DNA of 64,000 nt from Parabacteroides acidifaciens (GTDB lineage Bacteria > Bacteroidota > Bacteroidia > Bacteroidales > Tannerellaceae). A program made the position numbers and the translations under genes. Shown here in pieces: positions 1-9,500 of this stretch; the first letter of the stretch is position 1, and each line of letters opens with the position of its first letter. The stretch covers positions 1-64,000 of the forward strand of contig NZ_QREV01000024.1 of assembly GCF_003363715.1 (NCBI RefSeq), read 5' to 3'. Below the pieces are notes generated by a model. That model did no database searches, was not told the origin of the DNA, and worked only from the letters and a program-made list of their open reading frames with translations.

Positions 1-418
1 GAACGTTTTTTTTAGTCATTTTTCAAGTAAATTTTTGCTTTGCAAATATGCTTTGATATTCAAAAGATAATAGCATTTGCAGTAAAACACTTACATTTTT
101 GAAAGAAAAGCTGCCGAGGGTTTTCTAAATGTATTTTTACAAAATACACTTTTCCAAGAGGGTTTTCCGCACGTTCCGCAACTTCCATACTACACACGTT
201 TATCGTTGTAATTTTATTGATTTTCAATGCATTATACCAACACTTACCACTCGTGATTCGTAAGATCAGCACCTTTTTACACTAACGTATAAGAGCTGAT
301 TCAACTGATCTTTTTCCATTCCGAGAATATGGCCTTTGTCGAAGGCTTCTTTTATTGTAAAATTTTCACCTAATTAGAAAAAAAGTCACTCGCTGACGAA
401 CGGGTTCAAGATCGGATT
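1..418. other. Intergenic, no gene recognised
   Basis: AT-rich stretch before the dispersed repeat. A 70-codon open frame on the minus strand (60-272) has no recognisable motif and no convincing ribosome binding site, so it is not called. I see no hairpin terminator or tRNA here. The preceding gene, if any, lies outside the window. Confidence 0.5.
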
Positions 419-926
419 AATTACAATAACCCCCATTTCGGCCGTTTTTCTATTTCGTCTGAAATTTTGGTCGATTTTGGTTTGACTTTTTTCATTGATT
501 ATCCCTTCCTGTCTGACAACAGATGAAGTGAGATGCGCAGCCCATTCCAAAAGGCATTCTTTTTGATTGTCGAAAACCAGAAACGCCGTCAAAGTGATAA
601 AGCTTAACTCCTGGAGAATCGCCTGTAGCAAAATAAAACGGACGGCGTTCCAAATATCCCAAGGAAATTTTAGCGGTTTTTAGGCATGAGGACGGTCGTT
701 TTTCAAAAGAAGACGGTCATAACCGCCATTACGACCGTCCTAATGGGTAATGCACTCGGCACCTCGCAAAGATTAGCACGGTCGCAATGGCGAAGAGGAC
801 GGTCGTGATGGCAAAAAACTCCCGGAAAAGGGAAAAAAGTGCATTTTTGACGGCTGAAAAGTGGATTAACATTTATTTTATTTCGTGCGTCTTCCGAACC
901 TGAAAAATGCGTTTTTTACAATAAGT
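419..926 (+). repeat. 508-bp dispersed repeat, copy A
   Basis: This stretch is clearly homologous along its whole length to 40022-40529, and both copies are 508 bases long. They start at the shared string ttacaataaccccc and end at acaataagt. Shared landmarks in the same order are gcgcagcccattccaaaa, gtgataaagcttaactcc, acggacggcgttccaaatat and ggattaacattt. The middle carries five copies of a gacggtc core in both orientations. A minus-strand frame is conserved between the copies (about 32 of 52 residues identical, no frameshift), including the shared string LEWAAHL. That frame in copy A has only a TTG start and no motif I recognise. The copy ends about 20 bases from the stop of the ABC permease gene. 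It is not an insertion sequence I know, because no transposase or terminal inverted repeats are visible. Confidence 0.85.
725..791. repeat. Stem-loop inside repeat copy A, loop in orientation 1
   Basis: Inverted arms lie at 725-744 and 772-791 (gccattacgaccgt pairs with acggtcgcaatggc with one mismatch, then ctaat with attag). They enclose a 27-base loop (745-771) containing tgcactcggcacctcgc at 751-767. In copy B the same loop appears as its reverse complement between equivalent arms. Confidence 0.85.
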
Positions 927-946
927 CCCCCTCGAATAGTTGAAAG

Positions 947-1660
947 TCACACGAACTTCTCCCTCTTTTGCAAGTTCAACAGGCCGATGAGCATCCAGAC
1001 GATACTGGCGACGAGGAGGAAGATGCGGCTTTTGATGATGATGCCTTCCCAGATGATCGGCAGGAAATTGCGGGGGATGGAGAAGGGGTTGAGCATGATG
1101 TTCCAGAAGGAACGCTCGATCAGGGGGGTATTGCTGAAGATCAGGAGGACGATACCGATGACGATCATCAGGACAGCCGTTCCGTTACCGCTGCGGGTAA
1201 TGGTGGAAAACATGAAGGCGAGGTTGCCGAAGAAAAGGATCGGGAACATCAGCTGCGTGGCCATCTCGAGGGGATTGACAGGATAGAGCAACAGCGTTGC
1301 CAACCACGAGAAGGCGATCAGGATCACGAAGATCGCCACGTAGATCATCAACAGACGGATGCCCCATACCTTATATTTATAGTTGGGGATGCCGAAAAGT
1401 ATCTCCAATATCCGGCTGTCCTCATCGTTCTGGATGCCGAACACGGCGGGATAGAACACTAACAGGACGCAGGGGAACATCAGGAGGTTATAGATCAGCC
1501 CTTCGTTGATCTCCGCCCGGTTCCAGGCACTCTGGAACATGAACAGGCCGAAGAAGAGGAACGCCGCCAGCAGGAACCAGATGAATTTCCCGGCAAAGAT
1601 GATCTTCAGGTTATACTTAACCAGGCGGGGCAAGAGGGATATGAGTTGTTTCAGTGTCAT
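947..1660 (-). CDS. ABC-2 type transporter permease
   Basis: A 237-residue integral membrane protein with about six hydrophobic segments (roughly residues 26-46, 58-78, 103-128, 134-152, 160-178 and 212-230). This is the usual size and layout of a short ABC-2 permease. The start codon lies one base after the stop of the RND-ABC fusion gene, so the two are very probably translated together. This protein would then be the membrane partner of the fused ATPase domain. The substrate is unknown. It is the last gene of the seven-gene export operon. A short gap follows, then repeat copy A, and no clear hairpin terminator is visible. The family call is from topology and context rather than a specific motif. 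Confidence 0.75.
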   Translation of the reverse strand: MTLKQLISLLPRLVKYNLKIIFAGKFIWFLLAAFLFFGLFMFQSAWNRAEINEGLIYNLLMFPCVLLVFYPAVFGIQNDEDSRILEILFGIPNYKYKVWGIRLLMIYVAIFVILIAFSWLATLLLYPVNPLEMATQLMFPILFFGNLAFMFSTITRSGNGTAVLMIVIGIVLLIFSNTPLIERSFWNIMLNPFSIPRNFLPIIWEGIIIKSRIFLLVASIVWMLIGLLNLQKREKFV

Positions 1661-1661
1661 C

Positions 1662-4600
1662 CTATAATCCTTTTAATAAACATAAATATGCATCTTCCAG
1701 GTTCGGCTCGACTTGCACTGCGCCTTCGTAGGGGAAGGCGGCGGAAAGATAGCGAACCCGGATCCGGTCGTCTTTCTGGATATGGTTGACGATACGGGAT
1801 TTATCTAATGCTTGTTCAAACGCTGTCTTGTCGATATCGAACTGCCAGACTTTACCGGCGGCCATACCGACCATATCGACCGGGTCACCGAAGTAACGCA
1901 GGGCGCCCTTGTTGATCACGACAACCTGGCTGCACGAGCTGGATATATCTTCGATGATATGGGTGGAGAAGATGACGATACGGTCCTTACTCAACTCGAC
2001 CAGCAAGTTACGGAAGCGGATACGTTCGCGCGGATCGAGTCCGGCTGTCGGTTCGTCGACCACTAAGATGCGCGGCAGGTGCAACAGGATCAAGGCGATA
2101 CCGATACGCTGTTTCATACCGCCGGAGAAAGAGCCGATCTTCTCGTCCTTTCGGTCGTACATGTGGACGGCTTTGAGGACATATTCGAGGCGCTCACGGC
2201 GGACAGCACCGTCGACAAGGCCTTTCAGGATCGCCTGGTAGTCGAGGAACTCCCACGACGACATATTCTCGTACGTCCCGAACTCCTGCGGCAGAAAGCC
2301 GATGAGACTCTGCAGCTCTTCCCGGTAGATGCGGGTGTCGAGTCCGTTGATCCAGATGCTTCCGTAACTCTGCTCCAGGATGCCGCAGATGATGCGCATC
2401 AGGGTGGATTTACCCGCTCCGTTAGGTCCTAACAAGCCGAACATACCGGTACGGATCTCGAACGACACGCCCCGGAGCGCCTTGAACGGGCGGCGGCGTT
2501 TGCCGATCAGCGGGATGCCTTTCACCAGCCGGAACCACGAACGGCGGAGTCCGGCAAAGCGTCCCTTCACACGCTCGATATTGATCTCCTTCTCAAACAG
2601 GTAACCGGCAGTCACGTAAACGGCGATACAGAACGCCCACAGCAACCCGACGGTACTGACGAGGTTCGGATTGTCCAACCTGCGGAACAGGGCGAAGAGG
2701 ATCAGCGGCGGGATGCTCCAGAAGATGACACGGTTGAGAATCCTCACCGTACGGCTTCCGGCAAAACGCCAGTAGAGGTATTCGCGCACCTTCCTCCACA
2801 GATAGAGCGTGGCGGCATAGATTGCGAAGGAAAGGATAAAGATCCACAGCCTGCTCCCGATAAAGAACCAGGTGAACCAGATGGCGAAGCCTAAGAGGGC
2901 GAACTGCCAGCTCAGTTCCATAAAGAACCCTCTTTCCCGCGCTTGACGCGGGATCGCAGAGGTACTGGCGGTGTCTGCATCATCAGAAGAGGGATCGGGG
3001 TTGTTCTTTTGCGATCCCGCGTCAAGCGCGGGAACGAGGTAGCTTTTCTCCAAGCCCAACCGACGGCGGATCAACAGACCGCTCCGCCACTGGCGGCTGA
3101 CACGTCCCGGCCAGTCGTATATCTTCACTAAGTTGCGGACGGAGATATGGATGTCCGCCTCCGGGTCGATCACCTTCGAACGGGCACGGCGCAAGCTGGT
3201 CTGCATAAAATAAGTCATGCCCGGAGTACCGGCCAGCAACACCACTCCATAGATAGATTGCCACAACAGGCTGCCGCCATAGAGATAGATGCAGCTCATG
3301 CCTGCAACAAGGAGCACGCCGTGCAACACCCATACCTTCGGCGACAGGCCCCGGTACCACTGCAACGTATTTTCCAGCCCCATGCAGACAGTCGGGATCA
3401 GTATCAATGTCAGCAATGCCGAGAAGGACAGGCCGCCGATCACGGTAATGGCGAAAGGCGCACCGATCGCACCGGCATACTCGTCATTGCCCATCGCCAT
3501 CGGGAACATGGCGACAATCGTCGTAATGGAGGTAATCAGGATCGGACGGATACGCGACAGCCCTGCCGTCATCAACGCCCGGTTACGGCGATAGCCACGC
3601 CGCCGCAGGATATTGGCATAGTCGATCAGGATAATACCATTGTTCACCACGACGCCTAACAGGATCAGGAAGCCGATCATCACATTCGCATTATTCAGCA
3701 GACTGTTGCCCGTCAGCAGCAGCGCTAACAAAGAACCGATAGCCGCTAACGGAATGGAGAACAGCAGGACGAACGGTGTCGCAAGGGATTCGAACACCGA
3801 GGCAAGGATCATAAAGATCAGGATAAAGGCTGCCAGCAGGAGGAACTTGAAGTCAGCAAAAGTATCTTCCTCATGGAACACCTCGACCGCCACACCCGAC
3901 GGGAGATTATAGCCCGCCACCAACTGGTCGATATCCGAGCGGTAGCCTTCGAGAAGGTCTTTGGAATCTTCCACGTCGCGCGAGAAGGAGTAGAACAGTT
4001 CGATCTGCTTGTCCTGGTTCACACGGGTGATGCGGGCACGTCCCCGTCCATAGTCGATCGTGGCGATGTCTTCAAGGCGGTGCAGTCCGCCGGATGCATT
4101 CGGGATGCGTACTTCGCGGAGGTCGTCGACCGTCTTGTCCTGCTTCTTTTCGGCTTCTAATTCTTCTTCCGTCCGGTTCTCCCGGTTACGGATGATGATG
4201 TCGTAGGTGTCTTCGCCAACCTTAAAGGAGGTTCCGGAAGACATCTCCGGGTTCAGCGAGGCGAGGCCGGAGGATATATTTTGGCGGGAGATATCGAAGG
4301 AGGTGAGCAGGATCGGGTCGAAGCCGAGACGGACCTCCGGCTGGCGGCGGTTGTAGGAGACACGGGTGTTGCGGATGAACTCCTGCTCGTCGAGGTAGTA
4401 ACGGAAGTCTTCCGCCACACGCTGCATACGGTCGAAGTCGGAACCCTTGATAACGATCCGTTCACGGTTCTCACCCATTCCGAGGAGGCGCATGAAACCG
4501 CCCATACCGGACATATCGCTACCTCCCCCAAAGGCTCCGCCCTGACCTCCGCCCGAAGGGGAAGATAAGGATATCTCGGCGCCGTTAATGGCCCGGAGGC

Positions 4601-6563
4601 GGGTTTGCACATCGGACTTGATATCGGAGATCTTGCGTTTTCCGATCTTCTGGTAATCTTCTTTGAGGACAAACGTCAGCTCGGCATCCGTCTCGCGGAT
4701 GCGGCTGATCAGGTCTTGCTTCTCAGGGAACTCGGCGAGGCGTTCTTCAATGACGCGGACCACCTGGTCGGCATTCTCTAACGTGCTGCCTGTAGGCATG
4801 GTCACATAGATACTGAAACGATCGTTCTCCACCTCTTTACGGTCCTGTATATTGAGAGAGATCGAGAGGATCAGGGAGACGAAGAGCAGGATGACAGCCC
4901 CGAATATTGTCACACCCGGATTCCGCATACAAGTCTTCAGCAGCACTAAGTATATCTGCACAGGCCGCTGCGTCACGGACACCTTCTCGTAGAAGACAGT
5001 GTCCCCTCCACGCATTACCGGACGCAGATGACGCATGAAAAGTCTGCGTCCTTCTGCGTTATCTGCGTCATCTGCGTCCGATAATTCCGTTTGTTTACGC
5101 CTCAACACCGTATAGGTCGCCATCGGGATGAAGAGGAGGGCGACGATGAGGGAGATTGTCAGAGTAGAGATGATCGAGACGCCGATATGGTGCCCCATAA
5201 GCTTGATCAGGAAGTTATCGGAAAAGACGAAAGGCAGGAAGACCGTAACTGTCGTCAGCGTAGCCGCTAAGATAGAGCGCCAGACCTCTCGCGTACCTTG
5301 CGTCACCGACTGTTCGGGACTCTTACCGGCGGCCGAGAGACGGTATATGTTCTCTAAGACGACCACACTATTATCCAGCAGCATACCGATCGCTAACGCC
5401 ATACCGACCAGCGTCAGGCTGTTAATCGAGATCCCCGCCCCGTAGAAGAAGTTGAACGCCGTATAGACCGAAATCGGAATAGAAAGGGCGATGAAGAACA
5501 CCAGCCGGAGATTCTTCAGGAACAGCCAGAGAATAAGAACGGCAAGCAGGCCGCCGACGAGGGCAAGGTGGATAATCTGGTCGATATTGTCTTCCATCGT
5601 CTCTGCCTGGTTGCTCTCCACCACGATTGAGAGATCGAGCGGCGCAAGCTGTTCGTTCAGGCGGCCGATGACGGCTGTCGTACGGTGGGACAGTTGAATC
5701 AGGTTCGCCTGCGAGTCGGCAAGCAGGGAGACAGAGACAGCGTCTTTCCCGTTCACACGGCTATAGCTGGTCTCCTCCTTCTTGTCGAAAAAGATCGTGG
5801 CGATGTCTTTCAGCAGGATAGGGCCGGGAGCGACGACGATGTTCTCGAGGTCCGACACTTCGGCGTAGGGCGAGTCGACGTGTACGAAATACTTCCCGTC
5901 AGGCTCTGTGGCGTATCCGACAAAGGCTTTCTCCTGCGTATTCTGCGTCAGGATGCTGCTGATAGTGGAAGGTGTCAGGTTAAGCGCCTTGCAGGCATCG
6001 GGGTCGAGCTGCACTTCGATCGCCTTCTCACGGCCTCCGTAGACGTTGACCGAGGCGATCCCGTCGATATTTTCCAGGTCGGGACGTATCTCCTTCTCCA
6101 CGAGGTTACGGACACGGTCGGTACCGCCCGAACCGCGCACCTGCAACAACATGAAGCCGCCGCTAAGCATAGAGACGTCTATCTTCTGTATCTGTACCGT
6201 GAAACCTTCGGGCAGGGTCGAGGCTGTCTCGTTGATCTTCTCCTGCAGCTTGAGGGCGGTGATCTTGAAGTTTACGTTCGGCTTGAAGTCTATCTTGATA
6301 GAGGATTGGCGGCTGTCGACCTGCGATTCGATCTGTTCCACACCGCCTATCGTGCCGATCGCACCTTCGAGCGGGATGATGACCTCCGACTCCACATACG
6401 ACGGGTCCATATCCTGCCGGGCAGAAACCTGCACGAAGAGCATCGGCAGCTCCGCATTGGGCAACAACTCGACGGGCAACTGCTTATACGAGACATAGCC
6501 GAGGCCTGTCAGGGCTATAAACAGCATGCAAATCGCAATCCTTCTATGTAGTAAAAAGTTCAT
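1662..6563 (-). CDS. RND efflux pump fused to an ABC ATPase
   Basis: A 1633-residue chimera. Residues 1 to about 1060 are a full AcrB/HME-type RND permease: TM1 at the N-terminus, two large periplasmic loops and two TM bundles, with the central cytoplasmic loop near 485-535. After two additional TM segments (about 1070-1125), an ABC-type first strand (ISVRNLVKIY, about 1138-1148) appears. About 205 residues with several TM segments follow before the ABC domain resumes (KALRGVSFEI, about 1358). The ATPase looks intact: Walker A GPNGAGKST near 1377, Q-loop LPQEFGTY, signature FSGGMKQR, Walker B VVDEPTAGLDP and switch STHI. It resembles the separate ATPase of the same operon (15704-16600; shared RIRFRNLL and FGLLGPNGAGKSTLMRI). 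Two in-frame palindromic repeats lie in predicted cytoplasmic loops. It starts two bases after the upstream RND gene. Likely role: inner-membrane export using proton motive force and ATP. Substrate unknown. Confidence 0.85.
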   Translation of the reverse strand: MNFLLHRRIAICMLFIALTGLGYVSYKQLPVELLPNAELPMLFVQVSARQDMDPSYVESEVIIPLEGAIGTIGGVEQIESQVDSRQSSIKIDFKPNVNFKITALKLQEKINETASTLPEGFTVQIQKIDVSMLSGGFMLLQVRGSGGTDRVRNLVEKEIRPDLENIDGIASVNVYGGREKAIEVQLDPDACKALNLTPSTISSILTQNTQEKAFVGYATEPDGKYFVHVDSPYAEVSDLENIVVAPGPILLKDIATIFFDKKEETSYSRVNGKDAVSVSLLADSQANLIQLSHRTTAVIGRLNEQLAPLDLSIVVESNQAETMEDNIDQIIHLALVGGLLAVLILWLFLKNLRLVFFIALSIPISVYTAFNFFYGAGISINSLTLVGMALAIGMLLDNSVVVLENIYRLSAAGKSPEQSVTQGTREVWRSILAATLTTVTVFLPFVFSDNFLIKLMGHHIGVSIISTLTISLIVALLFIPMATYTVLRRKQTELSDADDADNAEGRRLFMRHLRPVMRGGDTVFYEKVSVTQRPVQIYLVLLKTCMRNPGVTIFGAVILLFVSLILSISLNIQDRKEVENDRFSIYVTMPTGSTLENADQVVRVIEERLAEFPEKQDLISRIRETDAELTFVLKEDYQKIGKRKISDIKSDVQTRLRAINGAEISLSSPSGGGQGGAFGGGSDMSGMGGFMRLLGMGENRERIVIKGSDFDRMQRVAEDFRYYLDEQEFIRNTRVSYNRRQPEVRLGFDPILLTSFDISRQNISSGLASLNPEMSSGTSFKVGEDTYDIIIRNRENRTEEELEAEKKQDKTVDDLREVRIPNASGGLHRLEDIATIDYGRGRARITRVNQDKQIELFYSFSRDVEDSKDLLEGYRSDIDQLVAGYNLPSGVAVEVFHEEDTFADFKFLLLAAFILIFMILASVFESLATPFVLLFSIPLAAIGSLLALLLTGNSLLNNANVMIGFLILLGVVVNNGIILIDYANILRRRGYRRNRALMTAGLSRIRPILITSITTIVAMFPMAMGNDEYAGAIGAPFAITVIGGLSFSALLTLILIPTVCMGLENTLQWYRGLSPKVWVLHGVLLVAGMSCIYLYGGSLLWQSIYGVVLLAGTPGMTYFMQTSLRRARSKVIDPEADIHISVRNLVKIYDWPGRVSRQWRSGLLIRRRLGLEKSYLVPALDAGSQKNNPDPSSDDADTASTSAIPRQARERGFFMELSWQFALLGFAIWFTWFFIGSRLWIFILSFAIYAATLYLWRKVREYLYWRFAGSRTVRILNRVIFWSIPPLILFALFRRLDNPNLVSTVGLLWAFCIAVYVTAGYLFEKEINIERVKGRFAGLRRSWFRLVKGIPLIGKRRRPFKALRGVSFEIRTGMFGLLGPNGAGKSTLMRIICGILEQSYGSIWINGLDTRIYREELQSLIGFLPQEFGTYENMSSWEFLDYQAILKGLVDGAVRRERLEYVLKAVHMYDRKDEKIGSFSGGMKQRIGIALILLHLPRILVVDEPTAGLDPRERIRFRNLLVELSKDRIVIFSTHIIEDISSSCSQVVVINKGALRYFGDPVDMVGMAAGKVWQFDIDKTAFEQALDKSRIVNHIQKDDRIRVRYLSAAFPYEGAVQVEPNLEDAYLCLLKGL
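2934..3034. repeat. 25-bp perfect inverted repeat within coding sequence
   Basis: Arms 2934-2958 and 3010-3034 are perfect reverse complements over 25 bases, with a 51-base spacer. They lie inside the RND-ABC fusion gene and encode about residues 1177-1210, just before a TM segment in the region that interrupts the ABC domain. The reading frame passes through both arms without a stop. It looks like an intergenic-type palindromic repeat captured in frame. Confidence 0.85.
5019..5080. repeat. 17-bp perfect inverted repeat within coding sequence
   Basis: Arms 5019-5035 (cggacgcagatgacgca) and 5064-5080 are exact reverse complements. The spacer between them repeats the tctgcgt core. It encodes about residues 495-515 of the fusion protein, a charged stretch (SDADDADNAEGRR) in the central cytoplasmic loop between the two RND halves. 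Confidence 0.85.
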
Positions 6564-6565
6564 AC

Positions 6566-9500
6566 TTATCTTCTTTTCATCTTCTCAAACACGTAATAAA
6601 CACACGGTATCACCACTAAACTCATGACCGTCGAGGTGACAAGCCCCCCGATCACCGCTATCGCCATAGGCGAACGGAGCGATGCGCCTTCCCCGAAACC
6701 GAACGTCATCGGCAGGAGGGCAAGGATCGTCGTAAGCGTGGTCATCAGGATCGGACGGATACGCTGGCTGCCGGCCTCCACAATCGCATCGTCGAGCGGC
6801 ATACCGGCCTGGATCAACTGGTTGATACGGTCGACCAGGATAATCGAATTGTTCACCGCTATACCGACCAGCATCACGATACCGATCACACCCATCATGT
6901 TGATCGTCGTCCCGGTCAGGAAGAACAACAGGATCGCCCCTACGACCGCCAACGGAATCGTCAGCAGGATCGTGAAAGGATGCAACAGCGACTCGAACTG
7001 CGAAGCAAGCACCATATAGACCAGGATAACCGAGAGGGCAAGGGCAAACAGGAGGCTGTTCATGGACTCCTGGCGTTTCTCTTCTTCTCCGGTGACGGTG
7101 ATCGAATAGTTGTTCGGCAGGTCGATATCTTTCACGGCAAGCCGTATATCGGCGGCAACACGGTCGAGCGAATGCCCGGCGTCGAGACTGGCGGTCACCT
7201 TACTGATACGGTTCTGGTTGCGGCGGAAGATCTCCTTCGGCGCCTGTGAATGGGTGATCGTGGCGATCTCCTGCAGGCGGAATTCCTTCTCGCCGCTCCG
7301 TATGACGAGCGTACCGAGGTCACGCAGGGTGATGTCGGGCACTTTGATCAGGATGTCGCGCATCTCTCCCCTGTACTCCATCTTGCCGGATTCCAGGCCG
7401 GTGAGCTGCTGCTTCAACTGCTCGATAACGGTTGAGACGCTTACGTTATTGATACCGGCAACCGTGCGGTCGACGGAGATAGTCACCTCGGGGGCGCCGT
7501 CTTCGACGGACGACTGGATGTTATAGATGCCCCTGACATCCCCGAGACGCTGCTTCACCTCATCCGTAAGGGCGGCGATCTCGTCCAGTTCCTCTCCCTT
7601 CACCTCTACGACAATGGGAGCGCCTTCGCTGCCTAAGAGGGAGCTGAGGGAGTTCTCTTCCTGCTTCAGGGTGATTTCCAATCCTTCGGTGTTTTCAGTG
7701 GTCTGCACGAACTGTTCCATGACCACCTCCGGCGGGACAGGGCAGGAAGGCGAGAGGATCACTTTCATTACGGCAGTATTCTCTCCCTCGAATATATCAT
7801 TCTCCGAGCCGCTCCCCGACCCGATATGGCTGTAGATCGTACAAAGCGAATCCTGAGAAATCGTGTGCATCAATGTTTCTAAGTTCCCGACGGCCGAAGC
7901 GGTACGTTCTAACGGAGTCCCTTCCGGCAGCTTGATAACAGCCGTGAAAGCCCGGCTCTCTGCCCGGGGCATAAACTCCGTCCCGATAAAAGGCACCAGC
8001 AAACCCGCCAGCGCAATCAACCCCACGGCACAGCCGATCACCACCCAACGGTGCCGTAAGAGGGCACGCAGGAAGGGGGCGTAGGCGGTAATCCGAATGC
8101 CAATTACCGTCTGCGTTGTATCCACCGTCGTCGTTTCGACCGTAGAGACGCACGGCCGTGCGTCTCTACATACGCCACCCACGCCATCACCATTATCCCG
8201 TCGTCCGGTAATCCGGTCATATAACATCGGGATCACCAACACCGCCACAAACAGCGACGACACTAACGAGAAGGTCACCGTCCAGGCCTGGTCCTTAAAC
8301 AACTCTCCGGAGGCGCCATGCAGGTAGACGATCGGCAGGAACACGACGATCGTCGTCAACGTCGAGGCGATAACAGCCCCCGCCACTTCGGACGTTCCCG
8401 TAATGGCAGCTTCGCGCACCGTCATCCCTTTCTCCTGGTTACGGAAGATACTCTCGATCACTACGATCGCATTGTCGACCAGCATACCCGCCCCGAGGGC
8501 CAGACCGCCGAGTGTCATAATGTTCAGGGTAAGATGATTGAAGAACATCAGGTTGAACGTGGCAACGATCGAGATCGGGATCGCCAGACTGACAATCAGC
8601 GTCGTCCCCAATCGTCGGAGGAAAACGAAGATAATGATCACCGCCAGGATAATACCTAACACGGCACTGTTCTTCACCTCCCCGATCGCATTCTTGATAA
8701 AAGTCCCCTGGTTGGTAATCACCTGGAAACGGTAGCCGGGCAACGCCTGTTCGATCATCCCCAACTGGCGGATCACGCCGTCTACCACCTTTATGGTATT
8801 AAACCGCATCTCCTTATAGACCGACAGCCCGATGCTGCGCTCGCCATTGATACGGACAATATTCTCAGGCCGTGCATTCTCGAACCGGACATCGGCAACT
8901 TCTTTCAAAAAGATCGGCGCCTTATCGACACTTCCTGCCGTCGTGCTACCGGCTGTTGCCGAAGCGCCTTCCTCCACCTTGACCGCCTTATAGCCGACGA
9001 TCAGATTCTCGAAATCGCTTTCCGTAGCAAAGAGGCTCGAACTCTTTACCAGGTATTGCAATCCCAACTCGCTGACTCGGCCACCGGAGATGCTCTGATT
9101 GTTGGCTTCTATCTTGGAGGAAATATCATTAACGGTCAGCTTAAAGGCATCTAACTTATAGGGATCGGTACGGATCGTCAGCGTACTGACCTCATCGCCG
9201 GACAGCGTGACATCGGCAACACCTTCCAGGCGGATCAGTTCGTTACGGATATAGCTCTCGGCCACCTTGCGGAGCTCCGCCATATCGGTAATGCTGCGGT
9301 GCGAGAGGCCGATCAGGACGACGGGCGACTGGTTCGGGTCGTGCTGCGTGATCTTCAGTTCGGTGATATCCTTGTTCTGGGCATACGGATTCATCGCTTT
9401 CTGCAAATCGAGGAAAGCCTCGTCCATATCCTTCTTCCAGGTATATTCGACGGTGATACGGGCAGAACCGGCACGGATCACGGACGACACCTGCGTCACA

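Noticed and set aside
60-272. 70-codon minus-strand frame
   Set aside because: AT-rich, no domain, no ribosome binding site and no conservation evidence.
386-631. Calling the 81-codon frame in repeat copy A a gene
   Set aside because: It has only a TTG start, lies within a dispersed repeat and has no recognised domain. The conserved frame is reported as a finding instead.
5685-6551. 288-codon plus-strand frame and other long plus-strand frames across 947-9754
   Set aside because: They are antisense shadows of the GC-rich RND and ABC genes, with no recognisable domains or ribosome binding sites.
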